Of a stretch of 64,000 bases of DNA, positions 25,901-38,004 are shown one piece after another. Within the stretch, counting starts at the first letter, position 1; every line of letters starts with the position of its first letter. The position numbers and the translations under genes are program-made. The notes beneath the pieces were generated by a model, which saw nothing but the letters and a program-made list of their open reading frames with translations, had not been told where the DNA came from and did no database searches. The stretch comes from Puccinellia tenuiflora (taxonomy: Eukaryota > Streptophyta > Magnoliopsida > Poales > Poaceae), in contig QRDG01001893.1 of the NCBI GenBank assembly GCA_012064385.1, forward strand, positions 783,113 through 847,112, written 5' to 3'.

Positions 25901-27776
25901 CTCACATGCGGCAAGACTTACTCTTATAAAATCTGTTTTTGCCTCTATACCTGTCTATTATATGTCAAATATTCTATTCTCCAAAAAGTTTCTTGCAAAA
26001 CTAACAACAATTATTAGAAACTTTTGGTGGACAGGTGTTCGAGAAAATCCATCTACAAGGGTTTTATGCCTAAGAGCTTGGGCTGACATATGTACTGAAA
26101 AAAAGATAGGTGGCTTAGGTGTCAGAAATCTGCAGGCTATCAATCAAAGTCTTGTCCTTTCAGCTGCTTGGAGATTAGCAAAGGAACCTCAAAGTAACCT
26201 ATCTCTCATCCTCAAGGCGAAATATCACAGTGACACTTCAATTTGGAGAGCCAAACACAATGTACCAAAATCAGCCTTTTGGACTGCTGTTCTAAAGGTA
26301 AGACCTCTTCTTATTTCAGCCTCCTTTTATCAATTGGTAGATGGTAGTAGTTCCATATGGAGTACTCCCTGGTTCTCTGAATGGCAAACTATTTATGATA
26401 ATCTTATAATCCAACAGCCACCTTACTCTTATCCAGCTATAGTTAGTGATCTTTGGCTTTCTAATCAGAAAGCCTGGAACACTAATCTTGTTAACACTTT
26501 GTTTCATCCTCATACTGCACAAGCTATATTGCAAACTCCTATTATTAACACTACAGGACAAGATGTGTTGGTTTGGAAATTAACCCCTGCAGGTGATTGC
26601 TCTTCAAAAAGTGCGTACAAACATTGTTTTAAAAATCTAGCACTACCAGCAAACCAGCGACCAAAATCTGTTCCACTTCAGATTGTAAATCTTCTCAATC
26701 AGGTTTGGAGAGACAAACTCATGGAGCCAAGAGTTCAAACTTTCGCATGGAGGCTACTTCGCCGAGCACTTCCAACAGGTAAGCGTGCAAGTAAGTTCTC
26801 AAAACATATTAGTGAAAACTGTGTTAGATGTGGTAACAAAGAGGATGAAATGCACATGTTTTTTCTTTGCCCTTTCTCAAAGGCAACTTGGTTCTCCTCT
26901 CCCTGGTATATTAGAACTGAAGTGCTGGTTGAACATAACCACTCTATTCCACAAATGATTAAGGCTTTACTACATTCAGCTCATCCTCATATCAATATAA
27001 CCAACTTATACACTTTCTTGTGGTGCCTTTGGAAAGCACGAAATGATGCTCTGTTTGGAAGAAAAGTTTGTAACCCATCACAGGTATACCCGGTGGCGAA
27101 TGCGATCTTGCAGGGCAAAAAGCTAGAGGATCTGATGGAAGGACATGATCAACACTTACCAACAGTTATTACAGAGCATCCAGTTACCGAACCATCTCTA
27201 GTTGTAGGTAAAGGAATTTTTTGCGATGCAGCCTGGACAAAGGAGGAAAACATACAATCTTCTCAAGCAGGTATTGGTGTCATCATCCAACTTGGAGAAA
27301 ATGAACATTGTCGACAGTTGCAGGTTTCGGCTTTGTCTCCTCCGGTCTCATCACCTCTCCAAGCTGAAGCATATGGGTTGCTCCTCGCCACAATGATAGC
27401 AGATGTTCTTCACATCCCGGAACCACAATACTACACGGATTGCTCTGTACTTGCATCGGCGGCAGCGGCGAGTTCCATCTTCAATGTCACAGGTCACTGG
27501 AACATTAGGGCAATTCTTGCTTCAATACAGGCGTCGCCATCTTTTATCCGCTCCAGAGTAGCACACATCAATAGGTGTTTTAATGTCAAAGCTCACCACC
27601 AAGCAAAGTTAGCGATAAAAATTAAAAATAGGCCTGCAGCTCTCCGTTGTTTATCTTCGGATATAGGTCCTTGTGCAGCGAGAGATGTCCTCGCCTTGTC
27701 TAGTGTGAGCCTGTTCACACTGCTCTCTGTAAAATGTTGCTAAAGAAATAAAATCTTGAGTTGTTCAAAAAAAAAA
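22948..27776 (+). mobile_element. L1-type LINE retrotransposon with TSD
   Basis: The element ends in a poly-A run (27767-27776) and is flanked by the direct repeat agcgtgagcatac (22935-22947; at the right end 27776-27788, sharing the last A). It carries an ORF2-type gene (endonuclease, reverse transcriptase, zinc-binding region, RNase H-like domain) but no upstream ORF1 with a CCHC knuckle. It is 4.8 kb long, so it may have lost ORF1 or be modestly truncated at its 5' end. Its intact long TSD and nearly open ORF2 suggest a young insertion. It lies in the CRK promoter, in opposite orientation. Confidence 0.93.
23479..27743 (+). pseudogene. LINE ORF2 (endonuclease-RT-RNase H), one frameshift
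   Basis: The first frame (from an ATG at 23479, open to 25002) holds an APE-type endonuclease: WNCRGKGRS near 23560, SETRSS, GDLNNI and the terminal SDHAPI near 24225. The second frame (open 24846-27743) holds the RT: FRPISLCNVIYK, GCPLSPSLFVLAVNEL, and the catalytic FADD at 25587-25598. A zf-RVT region follows (CVRCGNKEDEMHMFFLCPF, about 26820-26880), then an RNase H-like domain starting FCDAAWT near 27221. The frames overlap and switch at a run of ten A (24868-24877), where a shift of -1 links them. No other stop or frameshift was seen, so this is either a recent single-event loss or a slippage site. Confidence 0.85.
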
Positions 27777-27904
27777 GCGTGAGCATACCTAATCTCTGTC
27801 CTTCCGAGCTAGTGGCTGTGGCAGTAGTACATGTGGATTAAATATGTGCTTCCTTGGTTGACATTTTCCCGGTCTTATTATTTGTAAGCTGTTGGTTGGG
27901 CTAT

Positions 27905-28450
27905 CCAAGGATTGGGTAACCGGGCGAGAAATCTGGTTACCGCTCGGTAACCGGGAATCCCGAGCACCCTCGGTAAACCGTCTTACCGGACAAAAAATTC
28001 CGAATTATTTTGAAAATTTTGAATTTAAACGGCGGAATCTATATATCCATAACATATGTACATAGAACGCATAGTGGATACATTCCGCAATGGTACCGTC
28101 CGCCTGCGAGAACTGTCCGCCAACCTTGGTGTCCACGGTTCGAATCCCATGCAGGCAGTTTTCGATTCTTTTTATCAAAAAAATCTACATATTGATGCAA
28201 AAAGTGTGGCAATGCTTCCTCGAACTCGCGACCTCCCGTATACCGGTGCGGTGCTAACCAAGGCCCATACCACTGCAGTAGGTTGGTATTGATGTACAAA
28301 TATGGCTTAGATAGTTATTAACTCTTTCCGTGAAATTTGAATTCAAAATTTATTCGAAAATTTCGGGCGGTAATTTCTCGGTATTTTCCGGTTACCGCGG
28401 TAACCGCAAATCCCGAGCCCCCTCGAGAAATTTTTGCTATCCGGTATCCA
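27905..28450. mobile_element. Inverted-repeat element with tRNA-like modules
   Basis: Left (about 27905-28030) and right (about 28330-28450) arms are imperfect inverted repeats: ggttaccgctcggtaaccgg pairs with ccggttaccgcggtaacc, and gaaaattttgaatttaaacg with the inverse of tgaaatttgaattcaaaatt. The middle holds a perfect Pol III B-box match, ggttcgaatcc (28137-28147, plus strand), and a B-box-like ggtcgcgagttcgagg on the minus strand (about 28218-28233), preceded on that strand by an A-box-like tgcagtggtatggg. It is non-coding. I cannot assign a superfamily and saw no TSD. Confidence 0.5.
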
Positions 28451-28489
28451 AAACCTTGGGGCTATCTCAGGGGCTTCTTCTCGATGAAA

Positions 28490-29302
28490 ATAATGCAGGC
28501 AACTTCAGGCAGAAAAACAATTCAACAAGTAGAATTTTCCAGACTTACTAAGTCGATCTCCACAATTTGGTCACATATGACGACTTAGAACATGACGGGT
28601 CAACAAGGTTTCGTACAGTGTATAATGATCTCCACGATAACTGTTTGTATGGTCGGAAGAGAACCCCGCGGTACACGCAGTCAGCACCGTGTCGCAGTCA
28701 GCATGGTGCCTCGGCACGAACAGTACAGTACCGCACAACTGGTGGACCGGTCCTCGTAGCTAACGTACCCAGCCAGTTCTCTCTCTCCAGGTTACCGCTA
28801 CACCGCTCAATTGTTAGCACTGCAATGCAAAGTCGCCGTGCCGCTGGGCGGGGTCCCTGCCGCCGCCGGCAGCGCTCGATCGGCACCAGCCGGCGCGCGT
28901 CGGGCAAGTCGCGGGCACGTTTTGGGGCGTGACGACCCCCGCGCGCACTGGCCGGCCTGCTACGCGCCGCGACGTGAGAGACATACAGCCACGCTCTGCA
29001 ACTACTAAACTATTTTAATATAAAAGCTGTGTACATCTTCACAATGCAGAGGTTAGAACTTTATTCCCATTTCAAAAAAAAAAAGCACACTCTGCAACCG
29101 CCGCTGGTTCCGAGCACTCCTGCTTCTGGTTTCCGGAACCTGCCGCGCGGCATTTCGGGCAACTGCGCCGCACCTCCCTTGCACTCTGGGTGGTCTCAGT
29201 TAGTGTTGCCGGTGGCGAGGTAAACCGGTCCGTGCCAATCTCCATCAGCGGATCACGATGTTGCTGCTTGCACACAGGATTGAGTGCTCGTGAGTAAAAA
29301 AC
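28490..29302. repeat. Duplicated block E (relative of the DUF3615 3' flank)
   Basis: Successive segments match the 3' flank of the DUF3615 genes: ttggtcacatatgacgactt (43329 region), gcggtacacgcagtcagcac (10620 region), caagtcgcgggcacgtttt (18463 and 47831 regions), gggtggtctcagttag (48159 region) and ggtaaaccggtccgtgccaa (953 and 49960 regions). It is a fifth, gene-less copy of the same segment. No coding sequence is supported. Confidence 0.7.
29003..29089 (+). mobile_element. Tiny 5'-truncated retroposon tail
   Basis: About 85 bp ending in an A-run (29074-29084) lie between direct repeats of ctctgcaac (28994-29002 and 29090-29098). This is the footprint of target-primed reverse transcription that aborted almost at once. 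Confidence 0.6.
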
Positions 29303-29995
29303 TTTTTTTTAGGGGAGCGCCATTTTCTATTGATTAAGGAGAGAATTGTGTTACAGGTCATGGGTTAGAGTTACAGTAGATAGTTAGCCTATTTACACGA
29401 TCAGATCAAGCCTAAAATTAGTCAGGGGCATCCATTGGGCTCCACGCAAGCCGGCCCTGTTCCACTCCCTTAGATCGTCGCTGATTAGGACACAGATCTT
29501 CAGAGACGTGGAAGCGGTGGCGTTGAAGGTCCTGCTGTTCCGCTCCTTCCAGATTCTCCACCAGGAGCAGATGATGACGCAGTTGGTTTTGCGTGCGTCG
29601 GCCTTCGTCTGGGATTTGATGATCTCTCACCACCAGCTTTCCAGGCTGAATTCATTCGGCTCAGGAATCCTTGAGGAAATATTATGCCGAGTGAAGGTTT
29701 GCCGCCATACATCCTGAGAGAACGAGCATTGGCCCAACACGTGGAGCGCGGTCTCGGGGTGGATGTGGCAGAGCGGGCAGATGGGATTGCAGGCGATCTT
29801 CTTTCGAACAAGAATGTCAGCAGTTGAACAGCGCCCTTGGATTGCGAGCCAGGCGAAGAACTGGCACTTAGGCGGCGTTCCGCCGGAGCAGATTAGCTAG
29901 GGGAAGTTGGATAGATGGGAGGTCAAGAACTGAAACTGATAAGCTGATCGGGCGCTGTAAACCCCATTGGATGTCCATCTCCAACGGAGCGCTAA
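29303..29995 (-). mobile_element. 5'-truncated LINE (3' end with poly-A)
   Basis: On the minus strand it reads NGVYSARSAYQFQF, then a zf-RVT region (PPKCQFFAWLAIQGRCSTAD, CPLCHIHPETALHVLGQC), then one stop (SWW*EI) and a WRIWKERNSRTF tail, ending in a poly-A (T-run 29303-29310 on the plus strand). Truncation falls within ORF2 just before the zinc-binding domain. A weak TSD may be tttactta/tttactca. Confidence 0.8.
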
Positions 29996-31269
29996 GTAAA
30001 TCTTTTTAATCTCCTTTTTTTGCGAGAGTACGTGAATGCATACCTTACTTTTACTGGTTGAGTACATGTCTTCCTTCTCATTTATATATACAACGAAAAT
30101 ACCAATTCTCTCTCCCTCTTCTTTCCTCCTAATTTTTAAAAACGTCCTCACATATGCGAGTTGGCGTATTAAATATATTATTTACGATATTGAAATATGC
30201 GCATAGTGCAATGACTCATTAATCATAAAGAAAACAAATATGGTGTATAGATGAAAAAGATAAGATTTAAAATAAAGATCTGCCCTTCATTAAACTTCTC
30301 CCACACATCTAACAGATATTTGCTAAGAACATGTTGATCAATAACCAATAGCTTATTTTCTTTCACGTAGCAATGACATTGCACTAATAAACTTAGAAAA
30401 CTCTGCGCCATCCATCACCATCTAATCATCGTACGTGCGTGCTCCGTATGTATATAACCAGTTAACAATGATACCTCGAACCGTAGGCTAGCTAACTAAT
30501 CAATCACAACACTGGCTGACATGTCGGGAATGTGGAAACCATAACCCCTCCTCCTCGTCGTTGTCTCGCTCTGCGTCATGGCGTTCTGCACGGTGGTTGG
30601 CGTCGGAAGCCAGTAATGGTCAACCAAGGATTTGGTATTTGTTTTGTATTTTTTTACCGGGTATGGTGGAAAATAGCCAAAATTAGAAATTTTAGAAAAA
30701 TCAGAAAATTTAAGACGAAAATCACAAACCGCAGTTTAAAATTGGGAAAAAAGCCCAAAATTTGAACGAAAATGGTTGAAAACTTCGCAGGAAATTTGAA
30801 ATAAATCAGGGCCAAAATATATATGAGAAGCTTCGGTAATATTTTATTTATATATTACATATTTCGTTGGCATAGAGGGGGTTCCCGCTAGTAATGGAGA
30901 TTGTAGGCGCCTCGCGGGCCTCATGTTGCTCTTTTTTAATTCTCTCTTCATCAACAGTTCAATCTCTTCGTATGATGCTACTTTCTCTCCGCGCCCTCTT
31001 CGGTCTAGCTTGATCTTAGTTATGTAACATGTAGCTTTCTTCCTATTGGCTTGCTCATATGTGTGTTTATTGTGTGTGTGCATACGTGCATGTGTGTGTG
31101 TGTATGTGGGCGGTTCTTATCTATAAGTTGGTTTTAGCACCTTTTATCTTTCACCGATTTGTAGTTTTTGATTTGACTGGGCTACGTCCTATAGTTTAAA
31201 AAAATATTATGCAACTCCTAGAAGGTTGATTGCTAGTTCTTTTGTTGACAACTGAAACGAAGTGATCAA
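29996..31269. other. No gene seen
   Basis: AT-rich sequence without a supported gene or element. The frames at 30223-30411 and 30844-31083 have no domain. A (TG)n microsatellite lies at 31068-31107. From about 31180 the sequence matches the 3' flank of the intact CRK (18960-19060). Confidence 0.6.
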
Positions 31270-32727
31270 TTATCTGCCATCTGGCTCCGCAGTGATGGCT
31301 ACATTATTATTACTGCACGGAACGGCAACTCTAACTGATTCATGTATCCTAGATACCCTTAGGTTGAAGTACATAGGATGATTAGGCTCCCGAAGAATAA
31401 CACTCTTGATGTTTAACATTGCAACGACCTCTGACATGGCGGGTCCATCATCTGCATTCTTCTAGACGCACATTAGTGTGATGTTAGTGTACCTCCTAGC
31501 CTCTGTTTTACGGATGTCCTTGGCAATTGATGATTCTAGAAGCTCAAGCCATCTTCCTCCTTCCCAGAGCTGCCATGACTGCAAAAGGCCGAAATACATC
31601 TTAATGCCAAAAATCACTTCAGTCTACAATATAATACACTCATATGTGAGAGTTCAGAAAATGCTCATGTATCCAAGGAGGTAAGGAAGTCACAGAAATT
31701 AGTGTGGAGCAGAAGGAAACTATTATATCAAAACTTATAATTTTATTGATAAACTAATTAATTGTATTATAGGCACTACCATCATGGGGACAACTATACA
31801 CATGTTCATGGGTGGGGGGCCACTGCCCCCCCCCCCCCCCCCCAACCTATACACACCAAAAGTTTTTCCTCTCCCTGAATGCAGCATTCCAAGAGCTTAA
31901 CCATATTATTGTGTTGTAGTTTTGCCATAAGTTCAATTTCATTTTTGAATTCCGTGATGTCCTGAATGTGAGGCAAGCCTTTTCACAGCAATTTCATTCC
32001 GGATGGTAATCGTCCCTGGAAGTATGTACAAAACAGAACTTGAGGCATTATTTTTGCAGAAAAGTCAAAAAAAAAAGGTTGCATGCTATTGATGGGGAAA
32101 TACTTTAGTGCTATCCATTATCACTTATCCAGGACGTAGCCTTAGTATTCCATTTCACAGCATTGCATCTATTTCATTCTGAATTTCACTCTATTGTAGA
32201 ATATGACGAAATAAACAAGTTTATATATGAAGAGTTTCCTTAAAAAATCTAGTTTAAGGCCTCATATGACGTTTCTTATGCTAATCCCTATTCCATTGAA
32301 ATACAATTATATAACTGGATTTATAGCTACTCATATGTTTAGCAAATTGATGTACGTATTTGTAAACTCCGGAACATTGATAATATAGTGGAAAGCATGT
32401 GATGCTTTCTCTTGTTGGCCATAGGCTGCTGGTCAAGATGAATGATATGATAGGTACCAGTGTAGTATACTGATAATTATATAAATAATTTTCCAAGGTA
32501 CCCTATTAAAGTAAGCACATCATAGGAAAATTCCTTACAGAGACTAGGCTACTATAAATAGCGCAATTGTACTTCACACTAAATAGTGCAATGGCGTGCA
32601 CGAAATGGTTGGCTACTGCCAGCTAAATCTCAAATTAAATTAGGCTAATCTGTATTTAATTTATTTTTTGAAGTGTACATATGAAAATTTTCCTGACAAA
32701 TCACCTAGCTATCCTTTACGTGAAGAC
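31270..32727 (-). pseudogene. CRK pseudogene 2 (deleted and truncated)
   Basis: Exon 7 (31270-31578, same 309-nt length as the intact gene) carries an in-frame TAG at 31462-31464 where the intact gene has CAG. Exon 6 is reduced to a few dozen bases around 31665-31690, exon 5 is deleted, and exon 4 is present but frame-damaged (about 31848-32015). Intron 3 follows to 32727, where a Copia LTR has cut off exons 1-3. An 18-C run (31826-31843) marks the exon 5 deletion junction. Sequence identity to the intact gene is high, so this is a duplicate that decayed later. Confidence 0.85.
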
Positions 32728-33098
32728 TATTACAAGCGATAGCAACACAACGACGAAATTAAACAAGATCAAACCAATATGGACACGAGATTTTAATGTA
32801 GAAAATCCTTCCAACAAGGAAGAGAAAAAACCACGGGCGCCAGCCAGCAATAATACTTCACTATTTTGGGGTGAGGTTACAAATGCGCCGGGATTTACAA
32901 TGTGTGGCTTATCCCGTGCGGCGGCTTACAAGAGGTATTTATATTGGTCCTGACCTCATAGGTCGGTAACAGGTGAACCCTGATCCAACTCGGTAACAAC
33001 TCGTACGTGGGCCCAAGCCTACCGATGACGGGCCTCGCTTCGCTCCGTCGTTAACTTTCTCTCTTATAGAACCGGATTTAGATCACCATAAAATAACA
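32728..33098 (-). repeat. Copia 3' LTR
   Basis: On the plus strand it runs from tattacaagcgatagc to aaaataaca. A purine-rich stretch (ctcaaggtggag on the minus strand) adjoins it, as expected for the polypurine tract. Confidence 0.8.
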
Positions 33099-33193
33099 CT
33101 CCACCTTGAGACAAAATTCATCTTGTAGCATAAAACAATCCTTCACCCTGAAACATCAAAGAAAACATTTTCGGCGCCGACTAACCTCTTTGG

Positions 33194-35210
33194 CTAGACA
33201 GTTATACCAACTAAGCTTGAGCAAAGATCAAACTTAGCAACAGGAACTGGCTTTGTCATCATATCAGCAAGATTATCATGAGTACTTATCTTGCATATCT
33301 TCAGTTTACCTTGTGCAACAATATCACGTACATAATGGTATTTGACATCAATGTGCTTTGTTCTCTCATGGAACATCTGATCCTTAGTAAGGTAAATGGC
33401 ACTTTGACTGTAACAAAATAGGTTAATGCAAGTATCATCTCTATAAAGCTCAGCAAACAGACCTTTCAACCAAACAGATTCTTTGCATGCTTCGGCAATA
33501 GCCATATACTCGGTCCCAGTAGCAGATTGTGCAACAAACACCCTGCAAGGTAGCCTTCCAGCTAACAGCACATCCACTAACAGTAAACACACAACCTGTG
33601 AGGGACCTCCTCTTATCCAAGTCGGCAGCAAAATCTGAATCCACATAGCCTGCGAGTCCCTCACCAGTCTTGCCAAACTTCAAGCAAGCATTGGATGTGT
33701 CGCGAAGGTATCTGAAAATCCACTTAACATCTTTCCAATGTTCTTTAATAGGATTAGCCATGTATCGACTGACCAAGCTCATAGCATAAGACAAATCAGG
33801 TCGAGAACACACCATGGCATATACTCCCTCCGTTCCTTGATGTAAGGCGTATAGTTTTTGAGAAAAAGTCCAAAATATAAGATGTATTGCGATTTTTAGA
33901 CAATTTTACCGCTCCAAAGATGAGTTAAATCCCTCTATAATTTGTGGCTGTTAGGAACACCTCCCTCCCCGATTTTCTGCATGTGAAATGATTCCGCCGT
34001 GTACAAAATTCTCATTTCTTAATATTCGTGCCAGAAAACTATACGCCCTACATTCAGGAACGGAGGGAGTATTAAGGAACCAACAGCACTAGAATATGGA
34101 ACTCGAGACATGTACTCAATATTTTCATCAGAACTAAGACATTGCAACGCTGACAACTTAAAGTGAGGAGCAATAGGAGTACCAACAGATTTTGCATCAT
34201 GCATATTAAAACGATGAAGAATTTTCTTAATATAATTCTCCTGACTAAGAAATAATAATTAGATTTTCTGTCTCTTGAAATTTCCATACCTATAATTTTC
34301 TTAGCAGGACCAAGATCATTCATCTCAAACTCACTACTCAATTGTTTCTTCAATGTAGTGATTTCTTTCATGCTCTTGGCAGCAATCAACATATCATCAA
34401 CGAATAACAGCAAGTATATAGGCGATTCATCAACAAATTTAATGTACATACAGCTATCATATTCAGACCTCTTAAATCCATGTGACATCATAAAAGAATC
34501 AAACCTTTTATACCACTGTCGAGGAGACTGTTTAAACCGTAAAGGGGCTTCTTTAGCTTGCACATGAAATCCTCCTTACCAGGCACTATGAACCCTTCTG
34601 GCTGGTCCATGTATATCTCCTCCTCAAGTTCTCCATGCAAAACACAGTCTTCACATCTAACTGCTCAAGCTCAAGATGATGCATAGCAACAATACTGAAG
34701 AATGTATGAATGGAACTATGCTTGACAACTAGGGAGAACACATCATTATAATCCACACCGGGAATTTGGCTGAAACCTTCGAGGCTCATTAGGAGGCAAT
34801 CCTTCCTTTCTCTTAAAGATCCACTTGCAGCGGACGGCCTTATTTTGTTTAGGCAAGCGCACAACATCCCATATGCCCTTCTTCTCAAGTGATTGCATCT
34901 CTTCGTGCATTGCACCAATCCACTTGTCACGATCAACCGAAGTAATAGCTTTAGTGTATGTAGCTGGTTCAGTATCATGCTCCACCTGTTCAGCACAACT
35001 CAGAGCAAAATAAACAACGTCACATTCTTCAATTAATCGGTTAGGGGGAACAATATTTCTCCTTGGCCGGTCAGCAGCAATCAACGGTTGTTGCAAAACA
35101 GGAGGTGGGGTTTGCACAATCTCCTCATCAACAGTTTCTGTTACCACCTCATCTAGGTGCTCCACCTGCAAACGAACATGTGGTTCGTCATCATCAGAAG
35201 AATATGGCAC
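33194..35210 (-). pseudogene. Copia RT and RNase H, multiple frames
   Basis: Reading downward from 35210: the linker to RT (WIGAMHEEMQSLEKKG), RT core in three frames with the catalytic LLLFVDDMLIAA near 34400, then RNase H (YAMSLVSRYMANP, EYMAIAEACKE) ending with the typical ADMMTKPVP near 33260. Several frameshifts and a Stowaway insertion (33824-34069) break the gene. It cannot produce an active enzyme. Confidence 0.85.
33824..34069. mobile_element. Stowaway MITE, TSD TA
   Basis: Ends ctccctccgttcct and aggaacggagggag are perfect inverted repeats flanked by TA (33822-33823, 34070-34071). The 246-bp element interrupts the Copia RT region. The inverted repeat extends inward (tgtaaggcgtatagttttt pairs with gaaaactatacgccctaca). 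Confidence 0.95.
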
Positions 35211-35214
35211 AACA

Positions 35215-36305
35215 TCAGTTCAAACTGTCCTGATACATAATAGATTCATTAAACACAACACTCCGACTGAAGAAAGTCTTTTTGGTGTCCGGATTCCACA
35301 ACATGTATCCTTTCATTCCGGAACCATAACCAAGAAACAAGCACTTAACAGCTCTAGGCTCTAACTTTCCATTATCAATATGAGCATAAGAAGTGCAACC
35401 AAAAACTTTCAATTGTGAATAATTAGCCGACTCACCAGACCATACCTCAATCAGAGTTTTCTTGTCAAGCGGGATGGATGGTGACCTGTTTATTAAGTAG
35501 CAGGCGGTGTTGGCAGCCTCAACCCAAAAACGCCTGTTCATACGGGCGTTGGACAACATGCGGCGAGCCTTGGAGATGATCGTCCTGTTCATCTGCTCCA
35601 CTACATCATTCTGCTGAGTCGTGTACGGGATGGTGTGATGCTTGACAATGCCTTCCTGCGCACAATAATCATAAAAAACATGCGAACAAAATTCACCACC
35701 ATTGTCAGTACAAAGAAACTTCACCTTCCTCTCAGTTTGCCTTTCAATCATAACTTTCCACTCTTTAAAAGCAGCAAAAGTATCATCTTTAGTTTTCAAG
35801 AAATAAGGCCAAACTCTTCTAGAGTAATCATCAATGGTAGTAAGCATATAACGAGCACCACCATAAGAGGGCTTACGTGAAGGCCCCCAAAATCAGCATG
35901 TACATTATCTAAAGTACCTTTAGTGGTATGAATGGAAGCATTGAACTTAACTCTCTTATGCTTACCAAATACGCAGTGTTCACAGAACGACAACTTACTC
36001 ATATCGCAGTCCTTCAGTAGTTCTCTCTTGACCAATTCTGCCATACCAAGTTCACTCATGTGTCCAAGTCGCTAATGCCAAAGGTTAGTTGTACTTGGAT
36101 CATCATTAGTAATAACAGCAGCAGTACCAGACAAAGTGCTACCTCTAAGAATATATAACTTGGCAGAATTCATATCACCAACCATAACAATAAGAGAACC
36201 TTTCGATACCTTCAGGCGTTTATTCCCTCCGGCATACTTGTACCTGTCACAGTCAAGGGTACTCAGCGAGATCAAGTTTCTCGCCATGGATGGTATGTGT
36301 TTCAC
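35215..36305 (-). pseudogene. Copia integrase region
   Basis: The GAG-pre-integrase part (about 36072-36305) and a zinc-binding CEHC segment (about 35980) precede the integrase core. The core keeps the D, D and E positions (DDYSRR, CTDNGGEF, VVEQMNRT) and continues into the family C-terminal part (VFGCTSYAHI, KCLFLGYGS). The long 35215-35847 frame is open, but junctions upstream are shifted. Confidence 0.85.
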
Positions 36306-36409
36306 TCACGTCAGCGTGCGTGTCATCCTATCATGGGTCTTGATCTGAACAGATCCAACGCCAACAATGTGACATTTGTTGTCGTCCCCACATGCACGAA
36401 ATCTCCAGT

Positions 36410-37385
36410 CTACACAATCTTATAAGAACTGAACCAATCTTTGTTACAGCAAATATGAAACGAACAAGCAGTATCAAGAATCCACTCATCATCACAGGTA
36501 ACACATGCAGCAAAAACAGCTAAGCATTCACCATGAGAACTATTATCACCAGCAACAACAGCAACCTTACCATTACCATTACTGTCAGATTTATTCTTCG
36601 ATTGGTAATACTGTTCCTTTTCTCCTTGTTCTGCACCTTCCAGCAATCATCAAGAGTGTGATTAGTTTTCTTACAGTACCTGCAGAACTTTTCTCGTCCT
36701 TTGGACTTTGAATGGCCTCTGCTCTTATCTCTATTGTTGTTGTAGTTATTATCTAGCTGCTCAGGCCTGCCTCGAATCTTCAATGCATCGCCCTTGGAGG
36801 ACGATGCGTCAGACTGCACCATATCTTTCATCTTTTCCCTGGTCTGCAGGGCCTCACATACTTCCGCGAGAGTTAGATCATCGCGGCTCAACGATATGGT
36901 ATCTCGCAGATTTGTAAAAGAACTAGGCAGCAAACATAACAACAGAAGAGCTAAATCTTCATCATCATATTTTACTTCCATCGACACTAGGTCGGCCACG
37001 ATCTCCTTGAAGATCGACAAGTGGTTCATCACAGAACCACCTTCTTGCATCTTGTGCGAGAACAACTTCATCTTTACGTGCATCTTGCTGATAGATCCTT
37101 GGACATGCAGATCGATTCCAGCTTGGCCCACAACGCTGCCGCGGATTTCTCCTGCAGCACCTCTTGCAAAATATCATTAGATAGATGAAGTTGAATTAAT
37201 GACAAAGACTTACGATCCTTGCGCTTTTTCTCAGTAGACCACTCCTTCGCGTCCTTGTTTCCAAATGCATCCAGCGCCTCATCAAGATCCGAAGCCTGCG
37301 ATAGAATCGCACGCATATTGACTTGCCACAGAGAAAACCTCGTCTTGTAGTCTAGCAACGGTAGATCAAACTTCATTGATGCCAT
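36410..37385 (-). pseudogene. Copia gag and protease region
   Basis: Gag starts at an ATG at 37385 (MASMKFDLP) and shifts frame near 37100. A CCHC zinc knuckle (CRYCKKTNHTLDDC) lies at about 36642-36683. The protease active-site region reads WILDTACSFH: the usual Asp-Ser/Thr-Gly triad has Ala in place of Gly, which would be expected to damage activity. Confidence 0.8.
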
Positions 37386-37424
37386 CGTAAAACCCTAATA
37401 CGAAACCAAGACTCTGATACCACT

Positions 37425-37656
37425 TGTTACAAGCGATAGCAAAACAACGACGAAATTAAACAAGATCAAACCAACGGGGACACGAGATTTTAACGTGGAA
37501 AACCCTTCCAACAAGGAAGAGAAAAAACCACGGGCGTCAGCCAGCAATACTTCACTATTTCGGGGTGAGGTTATAAACGCGTAGGGATTTACAATATTTG
37601 GCTTATCCCGTGCGGCGGCTTACAAGAGGTATTTATAGTAGTCCTGACCTAATCTA
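37425..37656 (-). repeat. Copia 5' LTR, truncated
   Basis: It begins tgttacaagcgatagc on the plus strand next to the primer-binding site and matches the 3' LTR for about 232 bp up to cctgacct, where similarity stops. The missing portion is the outer (U3) end. Confidence 0.75.
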
Positions 37657-37889
37657 AACTATAATATTGCAATAGGTGGTGATGGTACGTCACGCCATTT
37701 TGCACTTAAGACCCTCGAGAAACCGGGCAATTGAACCCGCGGTCCACGTACAGGGCCTGAATTGCAAAGAAATTGAGGGGAAAAGAATCCCAATTTCTTC
37801 CCCGTAGCCGGCCCGGCCCGGAAGGCTCGGTCCCGCCCCCCACCCGCCGCTGCTCGGCGCCGGCGTCTTGCGTCCCGTTCAGGAGCCTC

Positions 37890-37988
37890 CGGCCACTTCC
37901 CCGCCTTATCTCCTCCGCGCGCACTCTCATCACCGCCGCCGCCACTTCCCCGCCTTATCTCCTCCGCGTGCACTCTCATCACCGCCGC
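37890..37988 (+). repeat. 49-bp tandem duplication
   Basis: ccacttccccgccttatctc followed by ctccgcg(c/t)gcactctcatc occurs twice in tandem. It lies in what would be the 5' part of the 6PGL-like fragment. Confidence 0.85.
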
Positions 37989-38004
37989 CTCCGCCCCTGC
38001 GGCC

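Larger units (their letters stand above)
32728..37656 (-). mobile_element. Decayed Ty1/Copia retrotransposon
   Basis: Gag, protease, integrase, reverse transcriptase and RNase H fragments occur in Copia order on the minus strand between two LTRs. The primer-binding site, read on the minus strand as tggtatcagag (37411-37421), adjoins the 5' LTR and matches initiator tRNA-Met. The left (3') LTR is complete (371 bp, tgtta...taaca type with one changed end base). The right (5') LTR is cut after about 232 bp at 37656. The LTR copies differ at many positions, so the element is old. It has cut CRK pseudogene 2. Confidence 0.88.

Noticed and set aside
28137..28147. A complete tRNA gene
   Set aside because: Only a B-box match is perfect. 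No cloverleaf with matching acceptor stem could be built from the surrounding bases.
37425..37656. Complete Copia 5' LTR with TSD
   Set aside because: Similarity to the other LTR stops at 37656, no matching 5-bp flanks were found, and the left end is mutated.
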